Assembly: GCF_029962835.1 (NCBI RefSeq) | Contig: NC_080590.1 | Span: 67,729,501-67,793,500 of the forward strand | Length of the DNA: 64,000 nt | Reading direction: 5' to 3' | From: Magnolia sinica | Lineage: Eukaryota; Streptophyta; Magnoliopsida; Magnoliales; Magnoliaceae | Part shown: in pieces, positions 23,080 through 34,533 of the stretch | Position numbering within the stretch: the first letter of the stretch is position 1 | Layout: the number at the start of each line of letters is the position of its first letter | Translations under genes and position numbers: made by a program | The notes under the pieces: model-generated | Database searches by the model: none | Seen by the model: the letters and a program-made list of their open reading frames with translations, nothing else | Told to the model about the DNA's origin: nothing

Positions 23080-24150
23080 CGGATGTCAAATTTTGATAGC
23101 CTTTCATCACTAGGCCTCCACCCTTTGATGGCTCCAACTATGCTTATTGGAAAGCCGAATGAGGATCTTCCTCAAATCAATGGATGAAAATGTGTGGCAA
23201 GCCACGGTGGTGAATGGAATCCTCCTATCATGGAAGTTCTTGGGGTTGATGGTTCAAAGTCTATGAAAACCACACCATATTACCAATGGACCACCCTTGA
23301 GAAAAGTGAGAGTAGTGCAAATGCTAAAGCACTAAATGCAATTACTTACGCACTATCACCGGATGAGTTCAAAAGAATCATCTCTTGTGATCTGCAAAGC
23401 AAGCTTGGGATATATTAGAAATGACACACGAGGGTACTACAATTGTCGAAAAATCTAAAGTCCAACTCCTCACAACCAGATTTGAAGAAATTCATATGGA
23501 GGAAAATGAGATGTTTATGGACTTTTACACTAGATTGAATGACATTGTAAACTCAATGTGGGGTCTTGGCGATAAAATCCCAGAAAGTAAAGTATGTGCA
23601 AAAATATTACGCTCACTTCTTGAACGGTTCAATTCTAAAGTAACCGCAATCCAGGAACTTCGTGATACGGATAATATGAGGGTTGAAGAACTAGTTGGTT
23701 CTCTACAAACCTACGAGTTAAACTTTAAAGCTCCTAAAGGTAAATCTATCACTCTAAAATCTTCTAAATGTAGTTCAGAAGAAAATTCTGATTCAGAAGA
23801 TGACATGGCTCTTTTAGCTAAAAATTTTACAAAATTTTCAAAAGCAAGAAAAGAGTTGATTTTCAAAAATCAAATGACAAAAAGAAGTTTAGACCCAAAT
23901 CTCGAAAATCTTTGAAAGATAGTCAATGTTACAACTGTCTAGAATATGGGCACTTAGCAAATAGATGTCCTAAAAGGGACAAACCCAAGAAGAAGGGTAT
24001 GTTGGCTACATGGGATGAATCATCTGATTCTGAAGGTTCTTCTGAATCAGAAGATTCTGAAACCAAGTCGGGCAATGAGGTCAAAGCTCTTATGACTCTA
24101 GCCAAATTCACATTTTCAGATAATGACTCTACAAGTGAAGAAAATCAATA
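23080..24150 (+). pseudogene. Gag region of inner SIRE
   Basis: The frame starts with a copia gag (UBN2-type) region including PFDGSNYAYW-like and KSKVQLLTTRFEEIHMEE motifs. It is followed by an acidic/serine-rich stretch and a CCHC zinc knuckle, CYNCLEYGHLANRC (23927-23968, spacing C-X2-C-X4-H-X4-C). Gag packages the RNA into virus-like particles. It is broken. Confidence 0.9.
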
Positions 24151-24159
24151 GTGAATGTG

Positions 24160-25230
24160 AAAATGAAGATGATCTTCAAGATGCTTACAATGCCCTATAT
24201 AAGGAAAGTTGTAAAATTGTCAAACTTAAACTTCAAAAAGAAAAGTTTTCTAAACTCAAAAATTGTTTTGAATCGCTTGTTTTAGAAAAATCACAAATTT
24301 CAGATTGGTTTGAAAAATCAAAATACGATTTGGAATTTAAAAACTCTCAAATTGTTGATTTAAAATCTGAAATTGAGAAACTTAAAACTGAAGTATCTTC
24401 TCTTCTGAGTTTAAAGGACACATGGAAATATGCCCAAGGTGATCCAAAGTTAGAAAAACTTTTATCCGGATCAAGAAAATGTGGCGATCGATCCGGGTTG
24501 GGCTATGATAAAAATCAACCTCCTAAACAAAAGTATACTCCTCCTATGTTTGTTAAAGGAGAGTCCTCAAACTCAAAAGGGAAAAGTACTTATCAAGATT
24601 TTTCTAAAAATTCAAAAACTTTTCAAAAACCTAGAAATAACCATGTCAACTTTAATCCGAATCGAAATCCACTAGCTGAAAAGATAGTTGATTTACTCAA
24701 GGAGCTCTTAAAATCTAACTCTATAGGTCATTCCTACAAATATACACAAAAGAAGACCAACTATGTTCCTAAACCCAAAACAGTTATGAAATGGGTTCCT
24801 AAAGTTACCTGCTTGGTTGCTCACACTGCTTTCAAAGCAACAAGTCATTCAAAGTGGTACCTAGACAGTGGATGCTCCAGGCATATGACAGGTGACAAAG
24901 CTTTATTCACCGATCTGAAAGATATGACTGATGGTTCAGTCACATTTGGTGATGGTAGCAACTGCAAGATAATAGGCCAAGGTACGGTTCAACTTTTTAA
25001 TCTTCCTGTGTTTAAAAATGTTTTATACGTTGAAGGCCTAAAGCACAACTTGCTTAGTATATCACAAATATGTGATAATAACCATAATGTTCGGTTTTCT
25101 AATCAAAGCTGTGAGATATTAAATAATAAGGGTTCTGTAATATTAACTGGACGTAGAACGTCTGAAAATTGCTATATTATTAGTGAATCCAGCTCATCTA
25201 ATCAAACATGTTACATGGTCCATACAGACG
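24160..25230 (+). pseudogene. Gag C-terminal coil and protease region of inner SIRE
   Basis: A Lys/Glu-rich helical segment (about 24165-24420) looks like a coiled coil. Further on, WYLDSGCSRHMTGD (about 24855-24896) is the active-site region of copia aspartic protease with the DSG triad. The protease processes the polyprotein. Confidence 0.9.
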
Positions 25231-26320
25231 AGACCGATTTATGGCACAAACGTCTTGGACATGTACATTATCGAAATTTATATCGATTGAGCAAACGAGA
25301 ACTTGTAAGAGGTTTACCCAAACTTCGAAATTAGATAAAATATGTGGTGAGTGCCGGATAGGCAAACAAATAAAGAACTCACACAAAAGGTGAATTCAAA
25401 TACCACATCAAGACCACTCGAACTTCTCCACATGGACTGATAGGACCTACCATAACGGAAAGTCGTGGTGGTAAAAGTACATCTTGGTAATAGTTGATGA
25501 CTTTACGATTCACTTGGGTAGTCTTCTTAAGGGATAAATGAAACCCTTGAAGAAGTAAGAAAAGTTCTCAAAAGGATTCAAACTGAAAAATCTTCTCAAA
25601 TCAGTAAAATTCGTAGTGATCATGGATCCGAATTTGAGAATAGCAATTTTGAGAAGTTTCTATATCGACCAAGGAATATTACATGAATTCTCTGCTCCCA
25701 AAACTCCACAACAAAATGGAATTGTAGAAAGGAAGAATAGGGTGCTTCAAGAAATGGCTAATGTCATGTTGAATAGCATGAAGCTCTCTAAAAATCTTTG
25801 GTCTGAAGCAACACAGCTTGCTATATTATTAACCGAGTCTACACAAAAAAGATAATAATAAGACGGCTTACGAATTGTGGTTCAATAAAAAGCCTACTGT
25901 TAAATACTTTCGAGTTTTTGGCAGCAAGTGCTATATTTTACGTGATCATGAAAATTTGGGAAAGTTAGATACGAAGAGTGATGAAGGTATTTTTCTAGGA
26001 TACTCTTTAAACAGTCGAGCTTATAGGGTCCTGAACAAAAGGACTGGTGTGATTCAAGAATCCATCAATGTTGTCATTGATGATCATTTAAACACACCAA
26101 CTTCTAATTCAGATAATGATGAAGTACTAATCATTGATAAACCCGATACTTCATCAAATCAAACTGATTCTGAGTTGAGGACTGTTAAAGATCATCCAAC
26201 CACACAAATTCTTGGAAACCCTCTCACCGGTGTTCGCACCCGTAGACAACTTGAGGATATATGTAATTATGTATGTTTTACATCCCAAATTGAACCATCT
26301 AACGTAAAAGAAGCGCTTAC
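25230..26320 (+). pseudogene. Integrase region of inner SIRE
   Basis: LWHKRLGHVHYRNL opens the HHCC zinc-binding part, and HEFSAPKTPQQNGIVERKNR contains the catalytic glutamate region. The downstream VFGSKCYILRD and EGIFLGYSLNSRAYRV are typical copia integrase C-terminal motifs. It is broken. Confidence 0.9.
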
Positions 26321-27040
26321 TAATGAAGAACCGGATTGTTGCGATGCAAGATGAACTCAACCAATTCATAAGAAATGATGTTTGGTATCTCGTACCAAGA
26401 CCTAAAGATAAACACATCATTGGAACAAAATGGATTTTCAAAAATAAGTCGGATGAATGTGGAAATATAATTAGAAACAAGGCTAGACCGGTGGTACAAG
26501 GTTATACTCAAATTGAAGGGATTGATTTCGATGAAACCTTTGCACCGATAGCACGTCTTGAATCTATCGGACTATTTATATCCATTGCATGTTTTAAAAA
26601 GATAAAGATCTATCGGATGGATGTAAAAGTGCTTTTCTAAATGGCGATTTACATGAAGAAGTCTATGTTGAACAGCCAATGGGATTTGAAGATTCCAAAA
26701 ATACTGATTATGTGTATCGGCTTAAAAGGCACTTTATGGATTAAAACAAGCACCTAGGGCATGGTATGAGAAACTAACGAAATTTCTTTTAACTCATAAT
26801 TTTCAAATGGGATCTATTGATAAAACTCTGTTTGTTAAAAAACAAAATGATCATATCTCACTGGTACAGCTTTATGATGCTGAAATCATTTATGGATCAA
26901 CTTGTCCTGACTTGACTCCTGAGTTTGCAGATTTGATGAAATCACAGTTTGAAATGAGCATGGTTGGGGAATTGACTTATTTCCTTGGATTGCAAGTAAA
27001 GCAACAATCAAGGAATATTCTTTTCTCAATCTAAGTATGC
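26320..27040 (+). pseudogene. Reverse transcriptase region of inner SIRE
   Basis: Motifs [34 protein letters not shown] and FEMSMVGELTYFLGLQVKQ place it in the copia RVT_2 family. It copies element RNA to DNA. Several breaks are present. Confidence 0.9.
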
Positions 27041-27810
27041 CTTGAATATAATCAAGAGATTTGGATTTGAGAATGGCAAGAATTTCGATACTCCAATTAT
27101 TACTACCATGAAACTATCAAAAGACTCTAATGGTAAAAATATTGACTCAAAACTATATCAGAGTATGATTGGTAGTTTTTTATATATAACTGCTAGTAGA
27201 CATGATATTTCTCTAAGTGTTGGTATTTGTGCAAGATATCAATCTGATCCAAAAGAATCTCACTTGATTGCTGTCAAGCAAATTATTATATATGTCGCAT
27301 GTACTGTAAATCTTGGTCTCTGGTATCCTCATGAAACCAATGTCCAATTAGTTGGGTACTCGGACTGGGCTGGTGATCTAGATGATAGAAAATCAACCGG
27401 TGGTGGTTGTTTTTTATTTGAAATTGTCTAGTTTCCTGGTTTATTAATAAACAAAATTATTTTTATCTTTATACAGGTGAAGATGAGTATATTGCAGCTG
27501 GTAATGCATATACACAGCTTGTTTGGATGCAAAGAATGCTAAGTGATTATGGAATTAAACAGGATTCTATGTTATTACATTGTGATAATTCCAGTGCGAT
27601 AAATATTTCAAAAAATCCTATTCAGCATTCTCGTACTAAGCACATTGACATTAGATTTCATTATATAAGGGAATTAGTAGAAGAAAAAGTTATTCCTCTT
27701 GAATATATTCCTACTGAAAATCAACGTGCTAATATTTTCACAAAACCTCTTGATAAAAGTAGGTTCAAAAAGATGAAATTTGATCTTGGCATGTGCATTT
27801 TAAATTGATA
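27040..27810 (+). pseudogene. RNase H region of inner SIRE
   Basis: Motifs SMIGSFLYITASRHDI, GYSDWAGDLDDRKST, DNSSAINISKNPIQHSRT and FTKPLDKSRF mark the copia pol C-terminus. It corresponds to 7985-8450 in the outer SIRE. It is broken. Confidence 0.9.
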
Positions 27811-27864
27811 ATTTATGCCTTCTTGTATATTATTGTATATATTTGCTAGACTAAATTTCAATTT

Positions 27865-28503
27865 TTGTGTATATTGCAAGATATTGAATTTTTTGGGGTT
27901 TGTACGACCAGTCGTGAGTATGTCGTAGATACCCACGACCAGTCGTGGAGCAAGGGTTTCACTTCAAATGGTATCTATGCTATCTCAAATGGTACTCAGA
28001 TTTGTTTGCCTTCCTTAATCTGTCATTTCATTCTTCAGTTTCGACTCCATCCTGGTCATAGTGTCATTCCATTTGCATACTTTATGACTGTATTGGCTAC
28101 TCATATGTTAGTCGATATGCCTGTTGATGAAGCACCAATCCATCATCTGATCTTCAACAATACAAATATTAATAAGATGAAGTTGGATCTGCTTCCTGAA
28201 CAAGGTGGTGGTGTTGATGGTGGTCCTGAAGAAGCTGGTGTTGATATTAATATGGATGATATTTTTGAGGAACTGGATTCTGACTCTGCTAATGATCCAG
28301 ATTTTGTACCATCTGATGTTGATGCACGTCTGAGTGCATTAGAAGATAAAGTTGAGAATATTAATGTTAAGTTGGAGAACATGTCTGTTGCTCATGATTT
28401 GCAATTCAAATACATGCGCAAATACCTAAGGCGCTTGAACAAAGGCATGCACCAACTTGATCCTTCTATTCCTGCTCCATCTTCAAGTTCTAATTCTGAC
28501 TAG
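27865..28503 (+). pseudogene. Env-like gene of inner SIRE
   Basis: An open stretch after pol contains FRLHPGHSVIPFAYFMTV, INMDDIFEELDSDSANDPDF and LSALEDKVENINVKLENM, the last a likely coiled coil, and ends in a Ser-rich tail. It corresponds to 14967-15640 of the outer SIRE. It is shorter than the outer copy at its left. An extra gene after pol is a hallmark of the SIRE/Maximus lineage; its role is unknown. Confidence 0.75.
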
Positions 28504-28941
28504 TTTCTATGAGACTTTTGGTATGTAATAACTTTATTACTTTGCTCTTGTTTGATTGAGTTTGAGTTGGATTCTATGCTGGATATCTGTGATGCTATCT
28601 TGAGTATCTCTATGACTCTTTTGCTATACTCTATTTCCTCCTCATGTTTACTCTCATTCCTTTTTTTAGTTCTCCTTTGTCATCTTGTGACAAAAGGGGG
28701 AGAATGGTTTGTTGTTAATGTGATTGTGAGAGGAGTAGCATTGGTTATGTTACTCAGGGGGAGTGGGGTGTCAAGAAGAATATATGTTAATGTGATTGTG
28801 AGAGGAGTAGCTTGTTGAATGTTGATATGTTTGATCTTGTTGAATGTTGAAACTGGTTGAATGTTGAATGTTGAATATTGATTTGCATGTATTAACCGGT
28901 TGTTTTACTTTTGTTTGGTTATGTGTTTTGTCACTAATTTG
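28504..28941 (+). other. 3' untranslated region of inner SIRE
   Basis: T-rich sequence with extra polypurine-like words, AAAAGGGGGAGAATGG near 28692 and CTCAGGGGGAGTGGGG near 28753. A short direct repeat TATGTTAATGTGATTGTGAG / GTTGTTAATGTGATTGTGAG lies at 28711-28740 and 28785-28815. No gene is seen beyond the env-like frame. Confidence 0.6.
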
Positions 28942-28955
28942 ACAAAGGGGGAGAT
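28942..28955 (+). other. Polypurine tract, inner SIRE
   Basis: ACAAAGGGGGAGAT abuts the right LTR start at 28956. Confidence 0.9.
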
Positions 28956-31007
28956 TGTAAGTGCTATAGTTTATATCCCTGTTTGTTGTCAAATTTGTAG
29001 TGCCAAAATCACTATTATACTCTGTTATATATAACTTGCATAAGTGAAGTTCTCTCAAGGATCAACATACATGTACAAGCTAAGCTCACATCAAGCAAAG
29101 CTCTCAAGTACAAGACTCAAGATCTTGAATGAAAGAACTGATCACAAGACAAGACTCTTGAATGCAAGAACTGCTCACAAGACTCAAGCCGAAAAGAAAA
29201 AGAAAGTACAAGGCAAGACTCAAGTTGAACTTCAAGACTCAAGTGAAACTCAAGCCACTTTCATGATTGAGCTACTTCAAGGTTTAGTCTACATCAAGAC
29301 TTCAAGGCTCATTCTTCATGGTCTCTTGTTTCAATGTCCATACTTCATGATTGAGGTTTGTTTGACTATAGGATGACCTTAGAAGTAGGTCATTTCGGAT
29401 ACATAAACCGAATGTTATTTTACATGTGATTGGTCTTTTCTTCGACCAGTCTTAGTCTGCTTTGACTAGTCCTAGACTTGCTTCGACCGATCTAAGAAAT
29501 TCCTCGACCAATCGTAAGTTTGTTACATATTCCGGATAAACTGTTAGCCTTCGACTAGTCCAGAAATCCTTGACCGATCGTAGGAACAGTGTCGTCGATC
29601 TTCGACCGGTCGTAGAATCTACGACTCGAAGTCCCGCGAACCTTTGCGACCTACGACCGGTCGAAGGAAACCTACGACCGATCGTAGGTGACCTACGAGA
29701 TCGTAGGAGGGCTACGACCGATCGTAGAACGGTCAAAGCATATCCCCCGGATTTTTCAAATATCATTAGAGCTTCGACTAGTCGTAGAGCACTCTAGACC
29801 AGATAGAAGACCGATCTTTTCACTTATAAATAATGCACGCTCAGAGGAAATCATCGATTTAATTATAGTATTCAAGCCAATCTTCGTCGAACTTAGAGAT
29901 AATTTTGTGCTCCAACTAAGCTAAGTGTGATTATATAATATAATCTTTCCTTAGCTTTATTTTAATTGATTTTGTTTGTTATATTCAATCCGATTTGAAA
30001 AGAGTAATTGTTATTCCATTTATTTCGAATAAAAATCAATTAAGGCAATCCCTAATTGGTTTAATTTAAAATATATTATAATAAGAACCAAAGTAATCAA
30101 GTATTGGACATTGAACTTGGACATTCTACATTGATTTGGTTCTACCGGGCTGCTACAACGAAGAAGATATTCAGGTATTTTACATATTGTAAATTCCTTT
30201 CTATTATTTTGGTTTCTTTCAAGATTTGCCAGAAAAATCTTGTTATATTGGTTATCTGAGGAAAGCCAGGAAAACTCAGAAGTGGGGGTTTTTTTAATTG
30301 TGTAAGCCCACATACAAAGACACAATTGTAAGGGTTTTGGGTGAACCGGGGAAAACCTATCTTTAGTGAACGCTAATATCCCCTGTGTGAGGATATTAGG
30401 AGTGGAGTAGCTTTTTGTGTGGCTGTTGGATAACAGTTGGTGAACACACAGGCAAACCACTATAAATCCCTTGAGTTGTGGTTGATTGATTTATTCTTTT
30501 AATTATTTTTATTCTTTTTGTGGGATGTATGTATGGTGGTGAATGTTGTAATTATTTCAAGCTTTGTGAGAATGTTGTAATAGCTTAGAATTTACTTTCT
30601 GCTATTCCTTTATAAGCTTGTTTTTCAATTTCATTTTGAAAGTTGTTCCAGCAAGGTTGCCCTGCCATTTTTATGGTGTATGGCTGTCCCTAGAACAATA
30701 CATCTTTAATTACAAGTTATTTCAATTCAGTTCATATTTGTTTTTGTATTCCTCTTCGATTTGAGACTTGATACAAAGACCTTTCTAGAAATAAGGTTGT
30801 CCTACCATAAACTCTGTTTTTGGTGTAAGGTTGTCCTTAGAATAACGTTTGTATCAACCTCTCAAGATCTGAATTTTGAGGTTGTTTTTCTTTCCTGCAT
30901 TATTATTTAATTTGGCTATCATTTTCTTTATTATTCCGCTGTTATAAGTTTTTATTTGGCATTGTCCTATTCACCCCCCCTCTAGGACATATAGCTTGGC
31001 CTTTTCA
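28956..31007 (+). repeat. 3' LTR of inner SIRE
   Basis: Length 2,052 bases. It is nearly identical to the left LTR from its start to about 29440 and from about 30160 to its end. Differences, mostly small length changes, concentrate in the palindrome-rich middle. Confidence 0.95.
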
Positions 31008-31012
31008 GGGTC

Positions 31013-31440
31013 CCCACGTGGTGTGGCCCCACCACAATATACATATATATATATATATATAAAGACAAACATCTGGTGCATCCCACGTGGGGCCACCTCA
31101 CAGGCATGATATATATTATATTATATTATATATCTATATATATAATATATATCTTATACCAGATATTAGTCCAGCGTGCTGGACGCAATCCACAGTGGGA
31201 TCCCACCGTCCCTGATGGATGGTGTGGATCAAACACATACATTATATAAGGTGGGGCCCATAAAACAACGGTCACCAGCCAATCCATTCACCAGGTGGGT
31301 CCCACGTGTGGGACTCACTAGCTCAAGAAAGAGCTGATAATTATGTTTTTCCTTCCTTTCGTCCAATGCTTCCATCAGGTGGGTCCCACGAAGATGGACG
31401 GCATGGATAAAATATATACTTCATAGTGGGCCACACACAC
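31013..31440. repeat. AT-rich and GGTGTGGAT array, right side of unit copy 3
   Basis: An AT tract (31038-31061), a second AT-rich stretch (31110-31155) and GGTGGGTCCCAC modules continue the array interrupted by the inner SIRE. Confidence 0.7.
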
Positions 31441-31460
31441 ACACTCCATCATTCATACAA

Positions 31461-31494
31461 GAGAGACAGAGAGAGAGAGAGAGAAAGAGAGAAA
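31461..31494. repeat. (GA)n tract in unit copy 3
   Basis: A GA-rich tract with a few interruptions, followed by GGACCCCACCACTATGGGCC, in the same position as in copies 1 and 2. Confidence 0.9.
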
Positions 31495-33396
31495 AATGGT
31501 GAGATGGAGGGACCCCACCACTATGGGCCCCTCAATTATACAATGCATACATCAAGTGGGTCCCATATCAAGTGGGCCCTAAGAATTGAAATCAATGGAT
31601 CACCCACCTATTGGCCTCCTTCTTGGTCCGATGGAACGCCGAACTCCTTGGCTTCAATCTTGATGAAAGATGATGAAAAATGGAGGGTTGAGATGGGAGA
31701 TGAAAGGGTAGGAAGTGGCCACACTAAAGCTACTCTCATGGAGTTCTCTTGCTTGAACGTTGGGTTGCTTAGGATTTGCTTGAAAATGGAGAAAATGAGA
31801 GAGAGAAGATGGGATGTAAAGAGAGAGAGGGATGGGTGAGTAAGTGATGGGTGATGTGTACTTGACATGTAAGGGATGGGTTATAAGAGAGTTAACTTTG
31901 GGGATGGTGTTGTACTTGACATGATATGATATGGTACTTGATTGATTGATGTGACTGATGGGACATTCTCTTGGGCTTTGCAACGCGCAATGTTTTCCTC
32001 GAACTGAACGTGGGCGCACATCTCCCGACCCGGGTATCGCCTCGATGCACGAGACACGACGTCGAAATTGCTGCGACGATGCGGTCGTAAGGGTACAAGT
32101 TTCGATTCGAGCCGACTCTAATATATGGGACATGACTCAGGATCGCGCACAAATGCTGATAACAGATAGTGGGTCACCGGAATTCGACCGGGAAGACCGC
32201 GGAAGCCTACGGAATGGTACGGTCTAGGATACAGGTCTCACATGGACACCTGCTCGACCAGTCATGGGGACCTCAACTTGAACTCTAACAACCTTTTTCA
32301 TACTCCCTCGACCAGTTGAGCAGGCCACTCCACCAGTCGAAGGTTGATTTTATCCGATCGCGCCAAAAAATTTAAAATTTGGTTGGTTCTTAGACTAGTT
32401 GAAGGAACCATTTTTCAACCTATAAATAGAGGTCTTTTCTCATTCCAAATCATTTAGAAAAGGCACAAAAATCCTCCACTTGGAGAGAAAAATCCCCGTC
32501 ATTATCAAGATATAGTCCAGTAATTTTAGATCCTTTAATAGCTTATTTGGTTTTGTAATTCCTTGATCTCTGTTTTGTGAATCTGATTTTTTAAAGAGAG
32601 TTTTTTTTTTTTTTACTCTACCTTGTGAGATCTAAGGAATTCAAACAAATAGCCTAAGGTTTGATATAATTCAAAATTTGTTTAGAACCTAAAACCCTTG
32701 ATTATATTTATTGGACATTGAACATCTATACATCAATCGAAGCAGTTTTACGGGCTACATCAAATCTTCAAGAAGAAGATAAGTACTCTTTGTTTATTTA
32801 TTTTTAGTTTTTAAGATAAGCCAGAAAATCTCTGTATTGGTTTTGACTGAGATCAGCTAGAAAATCTCAGCGTAGGGTTTTGATTGTGATAGCCCATTTG
32901 AAAACACAACTGTATAGGTTTTAAGATGAACCTGAGAAAACCTTATTTTATAGCAAATGCCAATATCACAAGGGTTGTGATTATTGGGAGTTGAGTAGGT
33001 GTGGCTGTTTGAGAACAGTTGGTGTACACACTGAACCACTATAACTCTTGGTGTTTTGTGGTGAATGATGTATGTGATGGATGTGTATTGAATGTTTATA
33101 ATCTTTTCATGTACATGTGGTGAATACTTGTAATAGATAGCTTCCTTCCTTTGCCTCTTGTTTTAGTTTGCGATCTTGATCCTTACTGCGTTCAAGAAAT
33201 CAGGTTGTCCTACCTAAAATATTTGTTTTTGGTGTAAGGTTGTCCTTTGAACAAGGTTTGAATTTCTCAATACTATTACAATTGAGATCTCTGATTGATT
33301 CAGTTTTATTTAGTATTTTAGTTCATTATTTTTTAATTTGGCATAGTCCTATTCACCCCCCTCCCCCCTTCTAGGACTGAGAGCTCACCCTTTTCA

Positions 33397-33543
33397 AAAT
33401 CCATGTTTTTAACATTCTTTTCAATCCAAGCTCTTAGATTCACCTCGCAATATAAACTTGTATAAAATATACCCATTAAGCATTATCATGTTCATAAAAC
33501 CAAGATAAAAATAGGGAAAATATACAATATTTGACACTTAACA
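33397..33543 (-). repeat. Athila 3' LTR, U3 end only
   Basis: Matches 53681-53828 and the end of the solo LTR near 47610-47760. The rest lies left of the window, displaced by the outer SIRE. Confidence 0.85.
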
Positions 33544-33557
33544 CACCCCCAAACCAG
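33544..33557 (-). other. Athila polypurine tract
   Basis: CACCCCCAAACCAG on the plus strand reads as a purine-rich CTGGTTTGGGGGTG on the minus strand, directly beside the LTR. The matching tract lies at 53829-53842. Confidence 0.75.
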
Positions 33558-33838
33558 CATTTTGTTAGTCCCGAGCAAGACATGCGTGACATAATCTTCA
33601 ATTCTCAATGTTCAAACCTCTTCTGAAAAATAATCTTTTATATAAACAAATATGAATGAGTATAATCCACAGAGGCGAGAGTGAAATTTTGAAAACCTAA
33701 AGCTAAATCAAGCGAGCAACTAATCAAATAGGTTCTTCATTAATCACTTAAGAGCATAAGTTCATATATCAATTTTTTCCAACGTGCTCAGTGATTTCCA
33801 ACTTTCTAAAAAAAATATCATTTCATAATGTTAGTTAT
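33558..33838 (-). other. Athila 3' non-coding interior (left of the Tat insertion)
   Basis: Homologous to 53843-54145. It continues after the Tat element at 43977. No gene is seen. Confidence 0.7.
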
Positions 33839-34519
33839 TGATGCAGAAATCTGGCTCACCCTCGCCGAGCTCCGAGCACTTGTGTCGAGCCCTATAAGCC
33901 TGCACAGGAGGAAAACAAAGGAGACCCTAGCTAGAGCAGGGGACCCTCTGATGCCAAAATCAGGCTAAGAATCTGGGTCTAAGTAGTGTAGGTGGGCTTC
34001 GGGTGAGAGATTTTGGGTACTCGTTCCTGTAGATGAGTCCCTTATTTATACCATTTGATTGGAGTGAACGTGTCCGTCATTCTCGGCACGATCTCTGCCA
34101 TTAGGCGGGAACTACATGTGCGCCGATGTTGTCGGTTCCTTTATGATCTTGGTGTAATAGTTAATGCCATCATGAGTTACTGGATTAAGCTTGGCTCAAC
34201 CACACTATCTCGATTGCTCATCCGGACTTAGTTAAGGCAGACTAGCCGAGCACTGCTAACCCTGTCTAGGCTCGGATCATGTTCGATCAATTGTATACGG
34301 GCATGCCCCGAGCACTAGCAATCGGTTCGTCTAAATAGTATGAGCCCATATCCCGTCGCGGGTCGAACCTTTGTAGTTTTGTTATCTTGCCTGATGAAGT
34401 ATTTGATGCAGCCGCTCATTTGGCTAAGCAGACCTTGAACAAAGCTCGATTAAACCATCTAAAGATTTGGTTGAGCCGAGCTGACTTCAATTGGGGTCAG
34501 CTCAGATTCTCCCATAACA
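33839..34519 (-). repeat. Tat 3' LTR
   Basis: 681 bases. It matches 43299-43976 along its length, with many scattered substitutions and a few small length changes. Confidence 0.95.
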
Positions 34520-34533
34520 AAAGCCCCCCACTC
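34520..34533 (-). other. Tat polypurine tract
   Basis: AAAGCCCCCCACTC on the plus strand reads GAGTGGGGGGCTTT on the minus strand, beside the LTR. Confidence 0.8.

Larger units (their letters stand above)
20953..31007 (+). mobile_element. Inner SIRE/Maximus-type copia retrotransposon, both LTRs present
   Basis: The left LTR is 20953-23011 and the right LTR 28956-31007. Both start TGTAAGTGCTATAG and end GGCCTTTTCA. Perfect target duplications GGGTC lie at 20948-20952 and 31008-31012, inside a GTGGGTCCCCAC word of unit copy 3. The interior has a tRNA-Met-type primer site, gag with zinc knuckle, protease, integrase, reverse transcriptase and RNase H in copia order, an env-like gene and a polypurine tract. 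The LTRs are nearly identical outside one middle stretch, so this is the youngest large insertion here. The coding region is broken, with about ten breaks. Confidence 0.95.
16638..32242 (-). mobile_element. Large non-coding LTR-like unit, copy 3 (split by inner SIRE)
   Basis: The unit begins TGTCACGCCCC and ends AGGTCTCACA, with perfect 5-base target duplications TGGAC at 16633-16637 and 32243-32247. Removing the inner SIRE and its duplicated site leaves about 5,545 bases, close to copy 2 (5,619). There are no coding domains. Order is as in copies 1 and 2, with an extra TCGACAATCGGAA minisatellite (18635-18985) and a MITE (20084-20608). It sits in the palindrome-rich part of the outer SIRE LTR. 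Confidence 0.8.
7977..33396 (+). mobile_element. Outer SIRE/Maximus-type copia element (5' part outside window)
   Basis: What remains is the pol RNase H end (about 7985-8450), a region leading to an env-like gene (about 8900-9347 and 14967-15640), a polypurine tract at 16078-16089 and one 3' LTR (16090-16637 and 32248-33396). Non-coding units at 9348-14966 and 16638-32242 interrupt it. The LTR ends TTTTCA at 33396, directly against Athila LTR sequence that lines up with 53681, so this element inserted into an Athila 3' LTR. It is clearly broken and is older than everything nested in it. Confidence 0.8.
16090..33396 (+). repeat. 3' LTR of outer SIRE (split by unit copy 3)
   Basis: The LTR proper is 16090-16637 plus 32248-33396, about 1.7 kb. 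It starts TATAAGTG (family start TGTAAGTG) and ends TAGGACTGAGAGCTCACCCTT then TTCA. It carries CTCGACCAGTCGAG-type palindromic words near 16598-16634 and 32250-32400. It lacks a partner LTR in the window. Confidence 0.8.

Noticed and set aside
31426-32152. Overlapping frames of 86-159 codons on both strands near the end of unit copy 3
   Set aside because: The region is the conserved non-coding end of the unit. Frames are not preserved in copies 1 and 2.
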